NCBI GenBank assembly: GCA_937957685.1
Contig: CALGAO010000040.1
Location: 1-44,854, forward strand
DNA length: 44,854 nt
From: an uncultured Paenibacillaceae bacterium
GTDB lineage: Bacteria > Bacillota > Bacilli > Paenibacillales > DA-C8
Direction of reading: 5' to 3'
Each line of letters begins with the position of its first letter. The first letter of the stretch is position 1. Under the pieces are notes generated by a model. The model did no database searches and had not been told where the DNA came from. It worked only from the letters and a program-made list of their open reading frames with translations. Shown piece by piece: positions 36,006-43,680 of this stretch. Both the position numbers and the translations under genes were made by a program.

Positions 36006-36581
36006 TCAAGCCTTCATCGCATTGAACTTCGCCATCACCTTGTCGAAGGCTTCCACGGACGCCATCTCGATCGCATCGCATGTCAGGTCCAGCACCTTGT
36101 CGATGACCGCCCGCTCCGACCTCGCGAAGTCGGACAACACGTAATGGATGACATCCACGCCCTCCGGTGGACGGGATATGCCGATGCGGATCCGTTTGAA
36201 CTGCTCCGTCCCCGTATGCTGAATGATCGATTTGATGCCATTGTGCCCTCCGGCGCTGCCCTTGTAACGAAGTCTAAGCTGCCCGACTTCCGTGTCCATA
36301 TCGTCGTAGATCACGATGAAGTCCTCCAGCGGCAGCTTGTAGTAATCCATATATGCTCTGACTGATTCTCCGGACAGATTCATGTACGTCTGCGGCTTGA
36401 GGAGCACCACGGTCTCGCCGTTTGCCAGTCTGCCCTCGGCGATCTGTGCCCGGCATCTGGCATTGGTCGTCCAGCGGAGTCCCAATCGCTCCGCCATCCG
36501 ATCCACGGCCATGAAGCCGACATTATGCCGTGTGCCCTCATATTTGCCGCCTGGATTCCCCAGTCCTGCGATCCATTTCAC
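36006..36581 (-). CDS. pth: peptidyl-tRNA hydrolase
   Basis: A 191-residue enzyme that recycles peptidyl-tRNA dropped from ribosomes (spoVC in B. subtilis). IAGLGNPGGKYEGTRHNVGFMA includes the catalytic His of RHNVGF. LLKPQTYMNLSGESV and IYDDMDTEVGQLRLRYKGSAGGHNGIKSI are the other signatures. The start is GTG (MKWIAGLGNP), ten bases after AAGGAG. A sigma-A promoter 140 bases upstream and a leader hairpin suggest expression independent of rplY. Confidence 0.97.
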   Translation of the reverse strand: MKWIAGLGNPGGKYEGTRHNVGFMAVDRMAERLGLRWTTNARCRAQIAEGRLANGETVVLLKPQTYMNLSGESVRAYMDYYKLPLEDFIVIYDDMDTEVGQLRLRYKGSAGGHNGIKSIIQHTGTEQFKRIRIGISRPPEGVDVIHYVLSDFARSERAVIDKVLDLTCDAIEMASVEAFDKVMAKFNAMKA

Positions 36582-36656
36582 TGAACGATAGCTCCTTTAG
36601 ACATCCTGGTGGTTGCATGGCACAGCCTGCCGCTTATGCGACGGGCCGTCTGACAT

Positions 36657-36705
36657 GAGCGGACAGCACGAGGCCGGCCGAACGCAGACAGCAGCCGGTC
36701 CGCTC
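36657..36705 (-). promoter_or_regulatory. leader hairpin of pth
   Basis: A perfect eight-base stem GAGCGGAC/GTCCGCTC encloses 33 bases containing the palindrome GGCCGGCC, starting a few bases after the predicted pth start site. There is no T run. It may stabilise the message or regulate it; function is unknown. Confidence 0.4.
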
Positions 36706-36715
36706 CGCTATATGC

Positions 36716-36745
36716 ATTATAGCCAACATACAACCCTGGATGCAA
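36716..36745 (-). promoter_or_regulatory. pth: sigma-A promoter of pth
   Basis: TTGCAT, an 18-base spacer and a perfect TATAAT on the minus strand, in the 270-base gap between rplY and pth. Confidence 0.65.
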
Positions 36746-36851
36746 AGGATACTTGAAGCAGTTTCCGCTTCGTTCGCCCACCTGGCGCCCATGGCTTGCG
36801 CCGGTCTTCCTCGTGCCTGCCTGCGGCCGTTCCAACCTCCGGGATCGAGAC

Positions 36852-37499
36852 TCAGGACTTCACGGGCGTGTCCGATTCCTTCTGCGTCTTCGGCGCTTCA
36901 CCCGCCGCAGCGTCTCGCACGCCCTCCGCTTCCTCCGGTTCGAGCGGCTTCTTCACCGCCATGACCACCGCGATCACCTCGTCCGGATCGTCCTCCAGCT
37001 CCACGCCCTCCGGCAGCTTCAATTGACCGGCCGTCAGGCCGTTGCCGATGTTCAGGCCGCTGATATCCGCATGGATGACGCCGGGCAGGCGCTCCGGCAG
37101 ACAGCGCACCTCCACCTCGGTCTTCTGCACATGCAGCAGATATTCCGACTTGTTCGCCTTCGGCTCGCCGACGATCTCGACGCGCACGTGGGCGGTGATC
37201 GGATCATTCATATTGACCTCGCGAAAATCGACATGCAAGATCGAGCGGGTCAGCGCATCGCGCTGCACATCGCCCACCATCACCGGAATATCTTCCTTCT
37301 CGCCCAGCTTCATCTGCACGATCCGCGTTGAGCCGTCCTTGAGCAAGGCCAACAGCTCCTTCGCATCCACCATGAGCGGCGAGCCGGGTCTGTCCTTGCC
37401 GTACAGGACGCCGGGCACCTTCCCTTCCTTGCGAAGCTTCTTCAGCTGCCCGCGCGGTGCATCGGACGGCCTCATCTCTGCGTTGATGATGTCATTCAT
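36852..37499 (-). CDS. rplY: ribosomal protein bL25, long form (Ctc)
   Basis: A 215-residue protein with an N-terminal L25 domain that binds 5S rRNA (RGQLKKLRKEGKVPGVLYGKD) and a C-terminal TL5/CTC domain (VEVRCLPERLPGVIHADISGLNIGNGL). A disordered acidic tail (EPEEAEGVRDAAAGE...) follows. AAGGAGG lies about ten bases before the ATG. It follows prs as ctc does in B. subtilis, where it is a sigma-B general stress gene. I saw only a degenerate sigma-B-like sequence upstream (GTTTGA-N13-GGGGCA), not worth calling. Confidence 0.95.
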   Translation of the reverse strand: MNDIINAEMRPSDAPRGQLKKLRKEGKVPGVLYGKDRPGSPLMVDAKELLALLKDGSTRIVQMKLGEKEDIPVMVGDVQRDALTRSILHVDFREVNMNDPITAHVRVEIVGEPKANKSEYLLHVQKTEVEVRCLPERLPGVIHADISGLNIGNGLTAGQLKLPEGVELEDDPDEVIAVVMAVKKPLEPEEAEGVRDAAAGEAPKTQKESDTPVKS

Positions 37500-37586
37500 C
37501 CCTGTTGAACCTCCTTCGTAACAGATGTTACTAATGTGCCCCTGTCAGAGGAGGTTCAAACGTGTCATGCTCGTTTGCACACCGTA

Positions 37587-38534
37587 TTATACGGTTTCAA
37601 ACAATACGCTGACGGATATATTCTCGTGGACATGAACGACTGCCTTGCCGAGCAGCTCCGCCACGGACAGGACGGTGAACCTGCGCGAATCGTGGAGGAA
37701 CGGGATCGTATTGGTGACCACGATCTCTTCAATCACCGAGTTCTCCAATCGTTCCACTGCCCTGCCGGACATCACCGGGTGCGTGCAGGAGGCAAAGATG
37801 CGCCTGGCCCCCGCCTTCTGCAACGCATCCGCAGCAAGCACGATTGTGCCAGCCGTGTCGATGATGTCATCGATGATGACCGCTGTCTTGCCAGCCACAT
37901 CACCGATGATATTCATGACCTCGCACACATTGGGCTCCGGCCTGCGCTTGTCGATGATGGCGATCGGCGCCTTCAGGCTCTCCGCCAGCTTGCGCGCGCG
38001 CACCACGCCGCCATGGTCGGGAGAGACGACGACGACATCCTCCAGCCCTTTGGCCTGGAAATACTGGGCGATGATCGGCACGCCGTGCAGATTGTCGACC
38101 GGGATGTTGAAGAAGCCCTGGATCTGGGTCGCATGCAGGTCCAGCGTGATGACGCGGTGGGCTCCCGCGGCGGTGATCAGATCAGCCACCAGCTTGGCGG
38201 TGATCGGATCCCTGGATTTCGCCTTGCGGTCCTGACGCGCGTACCCGTAGTACGGGATGACCAGATTGATCGTCTTGGCCGAGGCGCGCTTCAGGGCATC
38301 GACCATGACGAGCATTTCCATCAGGTGATCGTTGACCGGATAGCAGGTGGACTGAATCACGAACACATCGCAGCCGCGCACGCTCTCGTGCAGCTGGATC
38401 TGGATCTCGCCATCGCTGAATTGGGAGATCTCCGCCTGGCCGAGGGGCACGCCGATGATGCGCGACATCTCCTCGGCCAACAGGCGATTGGAATTGCAGC
38501 TGAACAGCTTCAGGCTCGGGTCCTGGTAAGACAA
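37587..38534 (-). CDS. prs: ribose-phosphate pyrophosphokinase
   Basis: A 315-residue enzyme that makes PRPP from ribose-5-phosphate and ATP, the common precursor for purines, pyrimidines, NAD, histidine and tryptophan. It shows FSDGEIQIQL, the flexible loop YYGYARQDRKAKSRDPITAKL, LDLHATQIQGFF, VSPDHGGVVRARKLA and the PRPP site VIIDDIIDTAGTI. The start is TTG (MSYQDPSLKLF), just after GGAGTGA; no ATG occurs nearby. It follows glmU by 45 bases, as in B. subtilis. Hpt, NadC and PurR in the same window use its product. Confidence 0.97.
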   Translation of the reverse strand: MSYQDPSLKLFSCNSNRLLAEEMSRIIGVPLGQAEISQFSDGEIQIQLHESVRGCDVFVIQSTCYPVNDHLMEMLVMVDALKRASAKTINLVIPYYGYARQDRKAKSRDPITAKLVADLITAAGAHRVITLDLHATQIQGFFNIPVDNLHGVPIIAQYFQAKGLEDVVVVSPDHGGVVRARKLAESLKAPIAIIDKRRPEPNVCEVMNIIGDVAGKTAVIIDDIIDTAGTIVLAADALQKAGARRIFASCTHPVMSGRAVERLENSVIEEIVVTNTIPFLHDSRRFTVLSVAELLGKAVVHVHENISVSVLFETV

Positions 38535-38579
38535 CCGATCTCACTCCGTTTCACTTTTGCCGTTATCGAATTGCCATTA

Positions 38580-39971
38580 CTAGGATTCCCTTTTTTTCGA
38601 TTTCATACGTTCCCGGAAACGCGCGGCATAACCGAGCTTGTTCGTCTGCCTCTCACGCGCGATCGCCATCGCGTCATCCGGCACGTCGTGGGTGATCGTC
38701 GAACCGGCCACCACATACGCGCCTTCGCCGATCGTCACCGGCGCGATCAGGTTGCTGTTGCTGCCGATGAAGGCATGGTCCTTGATGATCGTGCGGCTCT
38801 TGTTCACGCCGTCGAAGTTCGCGGTGATCGCGCCGCAGCCGATGTTGACATGCTCGCCCACTTCGGCATCACCGACATAGCTGAGATGCGGCACCTTGCT
38901 GCCGTTGCCGACCTTCGCGTTCTTGAGCTCGACGAAATCGCCGATCTTCACGTCGCTGCCAACCGCGGTCCCCGGTCTCAGATAGGCGTATGGACCTACC
39001 GAGGTCCGGCTGTCCACGGACGCATCCTCCAGCACGGCATAGCGGATCTTCACCGCGTCGCCGATGCGGGAGTTGGACAGTTCCGCATTGGGACCGATGA
39101 CGCAATCCTCGCCGATCACCGTGCGGCCTCTCAGGATCGATCCGGGATAGATGATCGTATCCATCCCGATCTCGACCTCGCTCTCAATATACGTATGCCC
39201 CGGATCGAGGATCGTCACACCATTCAGCATGTGGCGTTTCAGGATGCGCGAGCGCATAAGCCGCTCCGCCTCGGCGAGCGCCAGCCGGTCATTGACGCCG
39301 ATCGTCTCCGCCACATCCTCGATGCACAGCGCTGCGATGCGCTCGCCGGATTCGTTCAGGATGCGGAACACATCCGTGAGATAGTACTCTCCCTGCGCAT
39401 TGTTGTTCGTGACCTGCTTCAACGCCGCGAACAGCTTGCGATTGTCGAACACGTAGGTGCCGGTGTTGATCTCGCGAACAGCCGCCTCCGCCGCGTTGCA
39501 ATCCTTGTGCTCCACGATGCGCTCGACCTCGCCGCTGTCGCCGCGAATGATCCGGCCATAGCCTGCAGGATCGTCCACTTCCGCAGTGAGGATCGTCGCC
39601 GCCGCGCCGCTGCGCTCATGGAACTCCGCCAGGCGCCGGATCGTCTCGCCCTGGATGAGCGGAGTATCTCCGCATACGATGATCGACATCCCGTCTTCAC
39701 TTTCGAGGATGGGTGCCGCCTGCAGCACGGCATGACCGGTGCCGAGCTGTTCATGCTGCATGACATACTCGGCCTGTTGACCCAGATAGTCGCGCACCGC
39801 ATCGGCCCCATGTCCTACGATCACCAATGTCCGGTCTATCCCTGCCTGCTTCAATGCGTCTGTCACATGGCCTACCATCGGTTTGCCGCACACGGGATGA
39901 AGCACCTTGTAGGTCCTGGATTTCATCCGTTTGCCCTGACCGGCAGCCAGCACGATTCCATAACGTTTCAT
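38580..39971 (-). CDS. glmU: bifunctional UDP-GlcNAc pyrophosphorylase / glucosamine-1-phosphate acetyltransferase
   Basis: A 463-residue enzyme that makes UDP-GlcNAc for peptidoglycan and teichoic acids. The N-terminal uridyltransferase half begins LAAGQGKRMKSRTYKVLHPVCGKPM and includes VICGDTPLI and EYYLTDVFRIL. The C-terminal left-handed beta-helix is visible as hexapeptide repeats (IGMDTIIYPGSILRGRTVIGEDCVIGPN, VGPYAYLRPGTAVG, NIGCGAITANFDG). GGAGG precedes the ATG. It lies between spoVG and prs as in Bacillus. Confidence 0.98.
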   Translation of the reverse strand: MKRYGIVLAAGQGKRMKSRTYKVLHPVCGKPMVGHVTDALKQAGIDRTLVIVGHGADAVRDYLGQQAEYVMQHEQLGTGHAVLQAAPILESEDGMSIIVCGDTPLIQGETIRRLAEFHERSGAAATILTAEVDDPAGYGRIIRGDSGEVERIVEHKDCNAAEAAVREINTGTYVFDNRKLFAALKQVTNNNAQGEYYLTDVFRILNESGERIAALCIEDVAETIGVNDRLALAEAERLMRSRILKRHMLNGVTILDPGHTYIESEVEIGMDTIIYPGSILRGRTVIGEDCVIGPNAELSNSRIGDAVKIRYAVLEDASVDSRTSVGPYAYLRPGTAVGSDVKIGDFVELKNAKVGNGSKVPHLSYVGDAEVGEHVNIGCGAITANFDGVNKSRTIIKDHAFIGSNSNLIAPVTIGEGAYVVAGSTITHDVPDDAMAIARERQTNKLGYAARFRERMKSKKRES

Positions 39972-40039
39972 ATAGTCTTATGAACCTCCGCGCACATAAA
40001 TGATGTCAGATCTGTAATATTTAATATCGTAACATAACG

Positions 40040-40079
40040 TCCGGCTTTACGAAACCGGAGTTTCCGCCCATCGGCGGCC
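40040..40079 (-). other. tandem hairpins upstream of glmU
   Basis: On the minus strand CCGCC-gat-GGGCGG, flanked by GGAG/CTCC arms, is followed by TCCGGTTT-cgt-AAA(G)CCGGA. They lie between the spoVG terminator and glmU. I see no strong promoter in this 141-base gap, so glmU may depend on read-through or a weak promoter. Function is unknown. Confidence 0.35.
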
Positions 40080-40112
40080 TCCCCGCATCCGACCGTATGT
40101 CTGTATATGAGC

Positions 40113-40142
40113 AAAAAGAAAAAGAGCCCGTAAAGCACAGGC
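40113..40142 (-). terminator. rho-independent terminator after spoVG
   Basis: The stem GCCTGT/ACGGGC (one G-U pair) around GCTTT is followed by TCTTTTTCTTTTT, about 18 bases after the spoVG stop. Confidence 0.8.
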
Positions 40143-40159
40143 CCTTCAACTTTTGGAAA

Positions 40160-40444
40160 TCATGCCCCTTCTTCAACGACATCTTCTTCTTCAGCCGCAC
40201 GATCATACTCGGCGAGAACAGCCGACTGGATCTTCTCGCGCGTTGCTGAGGAGATGGGGTGAGCAATATCCCGGAACTCTCCGTCAGGGGTACGCTTGCT
40301 CGGCATTGCGACGAACAGACCATTGTTGCCGTCGATGACACGGATATCGTGAACGACAAACTCATGATCAATCGTGATCGATGCTATCGCTTTCATTCGG
40401 CCGTCCGTGTTGACCCGGCGGAGTCTGACATCTGTAATTTGCAT
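40160..40444 (-). CDS. spoVG: septation/RNA- and DNA-binding regulator SpoVG
   Basis: A 94-residue SpoVG protein: MQITDVRLRRVNTDGRMKAIASITIDHEFVVHDIRVIDGNNGLFVAMPSKRTPDGEFRDIAHPI is the conserved core, followed by an acidic tail. It affects asymmetric septation in Bacillus and binds nucleic acids in several Firmicutes. AGGTGG precedes the ATG. A sigma-H promoter lies immediately upstream, the hallmark of spoVG in B. subtilis. Confidence 0.97.
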   Translation of the reverse strand: MQITDVRLRRVNTDGRMKAIASITIDHEFVVHDIRVIDGNNGLFVAMPSKRTPDGEFRDIAHPISSATREKIQSAVLAEYDRAAEEEDVVEEGA

Positions 40445-40484
40445 TTATGTTCACCACCTTTGTGCCTAGCTGGTTTGGTGTATA

Positions 40485-40511
40485 ATTCCACAAATGCGCC
40501 GAAATTCCTGC
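40485..40511 (-). promoter_or_regulatory. spoVG: sigma-H promoter of spoVG
   Basis: GCAGGAATT, an 11-base spacer and GTGGAAT on the minus strand match the sigma-H consensus (RNAGGAWWW-N11-12-RNNGAAT) at every specified position, about 40 bases before the ATG. Confidence 0.85.
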
Positions 40512-40538
40512 CTGTTCCGAGAAAATTTTTTCATTTTA

Positions 40539-40943
40539 TTAAGCATTTTTTTCGCTGGAAACGATCGCGGCTGTCAGCTCGATTTCCACAAGCACGTCTC
40601 TGGGCAGACGAGCCACTTCCACCGTGGAACGAGCCGGCTTGTGATCGCCAAAATACGAGGCGTAGATCTCGTTCACCGTCGCAAATTGGTTCATGTCCTT
40701 GATGTAGACCGTCGCCTTCACCACGTCCCTGAACGTCGCTCCCGCGGCCTCAAGGATCGCCTGGAGATTGCGGAATACCTGATGCGTCTGCTCCTCGATC
40801 CCGCCTTCCACGATCTTTCCCTCCGGTGTGAGCGGAATCTGTCCGGAAGTAAACAGCAGGTTTCCAAACCGGATCGCCTGCGAATAGGGCCCGATGGCTG
40901 CGGGAGCCTGAGCCGTGGAGATCGTCTCGATATGGCTGTTCAT
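40539..40943 (-). CDS. ridA: reactive intermediate/imine deaminase RidA (YabJ)
   Basis: A 134-residue YjgF/YER057c/UK114-family protein that hydrolyses reactive enamine/imine products of PLP enzymes. It shows APAAIGPYSQAIRFGNLLFTSGQIPL, VFRNLQAILEAAGATFRDVVKATVYIKDM and RSTVEVARLPRDVLVEIELTA with the conserved arginine. The start is ATG 40943, 12 bases after AAGGAG; an in-frame TTG four codons earlier abuts that site. It follows purR, as yabJ does in B. subtilis, where it is linked to purine control. Confidence 0.95.
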   Translation of the reverse strand: MNSHIETISTAQAPAAIGPYSQAIRFGNLLFTSGQIPLTPEGKIVEGGIEEQTHQVFRNLQAILEAAGATFRDVVKATVYIKDMNQFATVNEIYASYFGDHKPARSTVEVARLPRDVLVEIELTAAIVSSEKNA

Positions 40944-40981
40944 GCTATCGTTCAACTCCTTGGTTACTGTATGGTCGCAGG

Positions 40982-41809
40982 TCAGTTGACACTGAAATAA
41001 TTGCCCGGCAACACCTTGATCTGCCTCAGCTTGGGATCGATGTTCGTGATCTTCGCGAGCGACACGTAATCGTTCACCAGCTGCTCCTCTCCGTGCATGG
41101 CCGATTCCACGAATACACCGACGCCCTTGACGGTCGCCCTGAATTCACGCAGCAGATCGATCATGCCCTGGATCGTTCCCCCGGCCTTCATGAAATCGTC
41201 GATGATGAGCACCTTCGCCTCTTCCTGCAAGGCTCTTCTGGCAAGGGACATCGTCTGGATCCGCTTGGTCGAGCCGGATACATAGTTGATGCTGACCGCG
41301 GAGCCTTCCGTCACCTTATTGTCGCGCCGCACGATCACGACCGGGATGTTCAGGTACGAAGCTGTCGCATAAGCGATCGGGATGCCTTTGGTTTCCACCG
41401 TCATGATCACATCGACTTCCCGGTTCGCAAAGGCCGAAGCGAACATGCGGCCGACCTCCTGGAGAATCGACGGTTGACCCAGCAAGTCGGTCATATACAG
41501 ATAGCCGCCGGGGAGGATGCGCTCCGGCTGTTCCAGCATGGAGCATATGCGTCCGATGATCTGCAACGAATGGGACTTGGGCGATCTGGGAATATACTTC
41601 ACTCCGCCGGCCGCCCCAGCTACCGTCAGCAGATCTCCCAGGCCTTCTGTTTCAAAAGCTTCCTTGATGATCGCCAGATCCTCGCTGATCGAGGACTTGG
41701 CCGCATTGTACCGTTCAGCAAAGGTCGTGAGTGGAATGAGTGCATGGGGGCGAAACAACAGGTACTGTGTCATATCTACCAGACGCGAACTTCTCTTCAG
41801 CTTCTTCAT
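40982..41809 (-). CDS. purR: purine operon repressor PurR (PRPP-responsive)
   Basis: A 275-residue repressor with an N-terminal winged helix (SRLVDMTQYLLFRPHALIPLTTFAERYNAAKSSISEDLAII). The phosphoribosyltransferase-like domain holds the PRPP motif VLIIDDFMKAGGTI; PRPP binding releases PurR from PurBox DNA. ILPGGYLYMTDLLGQPS, VMTVETKGIP and NKVTEGSAVSINYVSGS are near-identical to B. subtilis. The start is ATG 41809 after AGGAGGGGGG; a TTG one codon earlier has better spacing and is possible. A PurBox at its own start site suggests autoregulation. Confidence 0.96.
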   Translation of the reverse strand: MKKLKRSSRLVDMTQYLLFRPHALIPLTTFAERYNAAKSSISEDLAIIKEAFETEGLGDLLTVAGAAGGVKYIPRSPKSHSLQIIGRICSMLEQPERILPGGYLYMTDLLGQPSILQEVGRMFASAFANREVDVIMTVETKGIPIAYATASYLNIPVVIVRRDNKVTEGSAVSINYVSGSTKRIQTMSLARRALQEEAKVLIIDDFMKAGGTIQGMIDLLREFRATVKGVGVFVESAMHGEEQLVNDYVSLAKITNIDPKLRQIKVLPGNYFSVN

Positions 41810-41859
41810 CAAGATGTTCCCCCCTCCTGAGATGAGACTTATGTCAAGTCCAAAATGCG

Positions 41860-41872
41860 AAATCCGAATATT
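41860..41872 (+). promoter_or_regulatory. PurBox-like operator of purR
   Basis: AAATCCGAATATT matches the PurBox AWWWCCGAACWWT at 12 of 13 positions (consensus from memory). It overlaps the expected purR start site, just downstream of the -10. A single box is clear; I did not find a convincing partner box in inverted orientation. Confidence 0.5.
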
Positions 41873-41880
41873 ATAATGAG

Positions 41881-41910
41881 AATATACCATTTATATACGG
41901 TTTCAGGCAA
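41881..41910 (-). promoter_or_regulatory. purR: sigma-A promoter of purR
   Basis: TTGCCT, an 18-base spacer and TATATT on the minus strand, 15 bases after the ispE stop. Confidence 0.55.
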
Positions 41911-41925
41911 GGAAAAGCTTGAAAA

Positions 41926-42780
41926 TCAGGGCAATATCCTGACAACGTACACCTCTTTGCAAAAACCCCTCAATCCATTGTAAATGCGATAGACCTTCGA
42001 CTCCTTGCGAACGAGGCCGAAGACCGTCGGTCCGCTGCCGGACATCTGCACCCCGTCAGCGCCAAGCTTCTCCATGCACGCCTTGATGCGGGCGACCTCG
42101 GGATACATGCGCATCGTCACCTGCTCCAGCATATTGCCAAGGGAGGCGCACATCGCCTTGTAGTCCCTGTTCTCGATCGCCTGTCTGCACAGCTTGCTCT
42201 TCGGCGGTTCCTGGTTCGTCCGCACGTCGAACTGGCGATAGATCTCGGCGGTCGACACGCTGATGGCGGGCTTGGCCAGGATGACCCAGCATGGCGGCGG
42301 TGAAGCGATCGGTTCCAGACGCTCTCCTCTGCCCGTTGCCACGGCTGTGCCTCCGGTTACGCAGAAGGGAACATCCGAGCCGATCTCCGCTCCGATCGCC
42401 TGCAATTCATGGTCAGGGATCTTCAGCCCCCACAACCGGTTCAGCCCGCGCAGCGTGGCCGCAGCATCGCTGCTGCCGCCGCCCAGGCCGGCGGATACGG
42501 GGATATGCTTGTCGATATGGATATACACGCCCTGCTTCACGTTATAGCGTTCCTTGATCAGCTTCGCAGCCTGGAAGGCGTGGTTCTTCTCGTCCAGCGG
42601 GATGTAGCCGACCGGGCTGGAGATGATGATCGTGTCCCGATCCAGGGTCTCCAGCTCCAGTCGGTCCGACAGGTCCACCATGGTCATGACCATCTCGACC
42701 TCGTGATAGCCGTCGTCCCTTTTTCTCAAGATGTCCAATGTCAAATTGATCTTCGCCGGTGCTTTCTCATAGATCATCAT
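41926..42780 (-). CDS. ispE: 4-diphosphocytidyl-2-C-methyl-D-erythritol kinase
   Basis: A 284-residue GHMP kinase of the MEP isoprenoid pathway. KAPAKINLTLDI is the N-terminal signature, PVSAGLGGGSSDAAATLRGLN the ATP loop, and QMSGSGPTVFGLV the C-terminal motif 3. The start is ATG 42780 (a second ATG follows), eight bases after TAGGAG; the frame stays open upstream across the promoter, so that part is not translated. It lies between sspF and purR as in B. subtilis. Confidence 0.96.
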   Translation of the reverse strand: MMIYEKAPAKINLTLDILRKRDDGYHEVEMVMTMVDLSDRLELETLDRDTIIISSPVGYIPLDEKNHAFQAAKLIKERYNVKQGVYIHIDKHIPVSAGLGGGSSDAAATLRGLNRLWGLKIPDHELQAIGAEIGSDVPFCVTGGTAVATGRGERLEPIASPPPCWVILAKPAISVSTAEIYRQFDVRTNQEPPKSKLCRQAIENRDYKAMCASLGNMLEQVTMRMYPEVARIKACMEKLGADGVQMSGSGPTVFGLVRKESKVYRIYNGLRGFCKEVYVVRILP

Positions 42781-42841
42781 GCTTCTGGCTCCTACATCGA
42801 ATGGTATCAGGCCGATCGATTCCGATCCTGACTTATCTGAT

Positions 42842-42871
42842 AGTATATCGGATAAGGCCAGACAATGCCAA
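42842..42871 (-). promoter_or_regulatory. ispE: sigma-A promoter of ispE
   Basis: TTGGCA, an 18-base spacer and TATACT on the minus strand (5/6 and 5/6), about 60 bases before the ispE ATG and after the sspF terminator. Confidence 0.7.
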
Positions 42872-42901
42872 TAGGACCAATCGTCATCCCTGCGTGGGCA
42901 C

Positions 42902-42937
42902 AAAAAAACTGCCCCGGAGGGAATCCTCCGAAGCAGT
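42902..42937 (-). terminator. rho-independent terminator after sspF
   Basis: Outer arms ACTGC/GCAGT and inner CGGAGG/CCTCCG, followed by seven T on the minus strand, seven bases after the sspF stop. Confidence 0.9.
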
Positions 42938-42943
42938 GTGCGG

Positions 42944-43120
42944 TCACTTTCCGGCCAGAGTTTGCTGCGCGATCTGGATCGCCCGTTTCACCATATTGCC
43001 GGCATCCTTGGTCGTGATGCCGCCCCAGCCCTCGCGCTGCACCTTGTCATAGAAGCCAAGATCCTTGGCCAGCTCTGTCTTCAGCTGCTCAGACATGACA
43101 CCACGTCTTCGCCTGCCCAT
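42944..43120 (-). CDS. sspF: alpha/beta-type small acid-soluble spore protein SspF
   Basis: A 58-residue DNA-binding spore protein: MGRRRRGVMSEQLKTELAKDLGFYDKVQREGWGGITTKDAGNMVKRAIQIAQQ aligns with B. subtilis SspF throughout. It coats spore DNA and protects it from damage. The start is set at 43120 because AGGAGG lies seven bases upstream; an ATG two codons earlier is too close to that site. It stands between its own sigma-G promoter and a strong terminator, so it is a single-gene forespore unit. Confidence 0.95.
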   Translation of the reverse strand: MGRRRRGVMSEQLKTELAKDLGFYDKVQREGWGGITTKDAGNMVKRAIQIAQQTLAGK

Positions 43121-43156
43121 AGCCATCCCTCCTGAGTTGGATTCGAGGACTATCCG

Positions 43157-43186
43157 TAGTATGGCAGGCTGGCGGGACATTCATAC
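43157..43186 (-). promoter_or_regulatory. sspF: sigma-G promoter of sspF
   Basis: GTATG, exactly 18 bases, CATACTA on the minus strand fits the sigma-G consensus GHATR-N18-CATNHTA completely. Confidence 0.85.
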
Positions 43187-43239
43187 TGGATAAGGCATGA
43201 AGGGCGCATCCTCCCGTGACGCAACCGGTCTATGGATAC

Positions 43240-43267
43240 AAAAAAAACAGCAGTGGGGTCACTGCTG
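43240..43267 (-). terminator. rho-independent terminator after veg
   Basis: The stem CAGCAGTG/CACTGCTG with a four-base loop, followed by eight T on the minus strand. Confidence 0.9.
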
Positions 43268-43280
43268 CAGGTGAACGGAT

Positions 43281-43556
43281 CTATTCTGGCATATGTGTTA
43301 TGCGAACTTGTCCTTCGTCGCTGTATACCGTCACTTCCACCGATTCGGTCAAAATGTCGGCATAGCTGTACGATACTCGCTTGAAGGCATGCTGATCCTG
43401 GTCCAGTTTCACGATAAAGACAGAAGGGTAGGTTTCTTCAAGCACTCCGGTTCGCTCGATCGTCTTGCGACGACCTCCGTTTGCACGCAACAGGATCTTG
43501 CGTCCAACATGCAAATCCAAACTCTGTTTGATCGCACTCAAGGAATTCCTTGCCAT
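43281..43556 (-). CDS. veg: Veg protein
   Basis: A 91-residue Veg-family protein: LSAIKQSLDLHVGRKILLRANGGRRKTIERTGVLEETYPSVFIVKLDQ and RVSYSYADILTESVEVTV are the conserved blocks of a small SH3-like barrel. In B. subtilis Veg is strongly expressed from tandem sigma-A promoters and promotes biofilm matrix production. Both promoters are present here. AGAGGTGG precedes the ATG. It is the first cellular gene after the insertion sequence. Confidence 0.94.
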   Translation of the reverse strand: MARNSLSAIKQSLDLHVGRKILLRANGGRRKTIERTGVLEETYPSVFIVKLDQDQHAFKRVSYSYADILTESVEVTVYSDEGQVRITHMPE

Positions 43557-43583
43557 GACGAGCTACCACCTCTTTCGTTATCT

Positions 43584-43612
43584 ATTATAACGCAAGGTGG
43601 ACAGTCTGTCAA
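43584..43612 (-). promoter_or_regulatory. veg: proximal sigma-A promoter of veg
   Basis: Perfect TTGACA and perfect TATAAT with a 17-base spacer, about 30 bases before the ATG. Confidence 0.9.
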
Positions 43613-43625
43613 ACATAGAAAAATT

Positions 43626-43655
43626 ATTATAACAATGCTCCGTCTGAGTTGTCAA
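43626..43655 (-). promoter_or_regulatory. veg: distal sigma-A promoter of veg
   Basis: Perfect TTGACA and perfect TATAAT with an 18-base spacer, 43 bases upstream of the proximal promoter. It ends 25 bases short of the insertion sequence repeats. Confidence 0.88.
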
Positions 43656-43680
43656 TGAAATATTATGAATTCTGTTATTG

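Noticed and set aside
36578..36835. An 85-codon minus-strand frame between rplY and pth
   Set aside because: It covers the pth promoter and leader hairpin, has no good ribosome site and no family resemblance.
37500..37586. Sigma-B promoter before rplY/ctc
   Set aside because: GTTTGA-N13-GGGGCA matches the -10 too poorly, and a sigma-B system is not shown for this organism.
37536..39983. An 815-codon plus-strand frame opposite prs and glmU
   Set aside because: Same codon-bias shadow; it spans two genes and their gap with no domain or plausible start.
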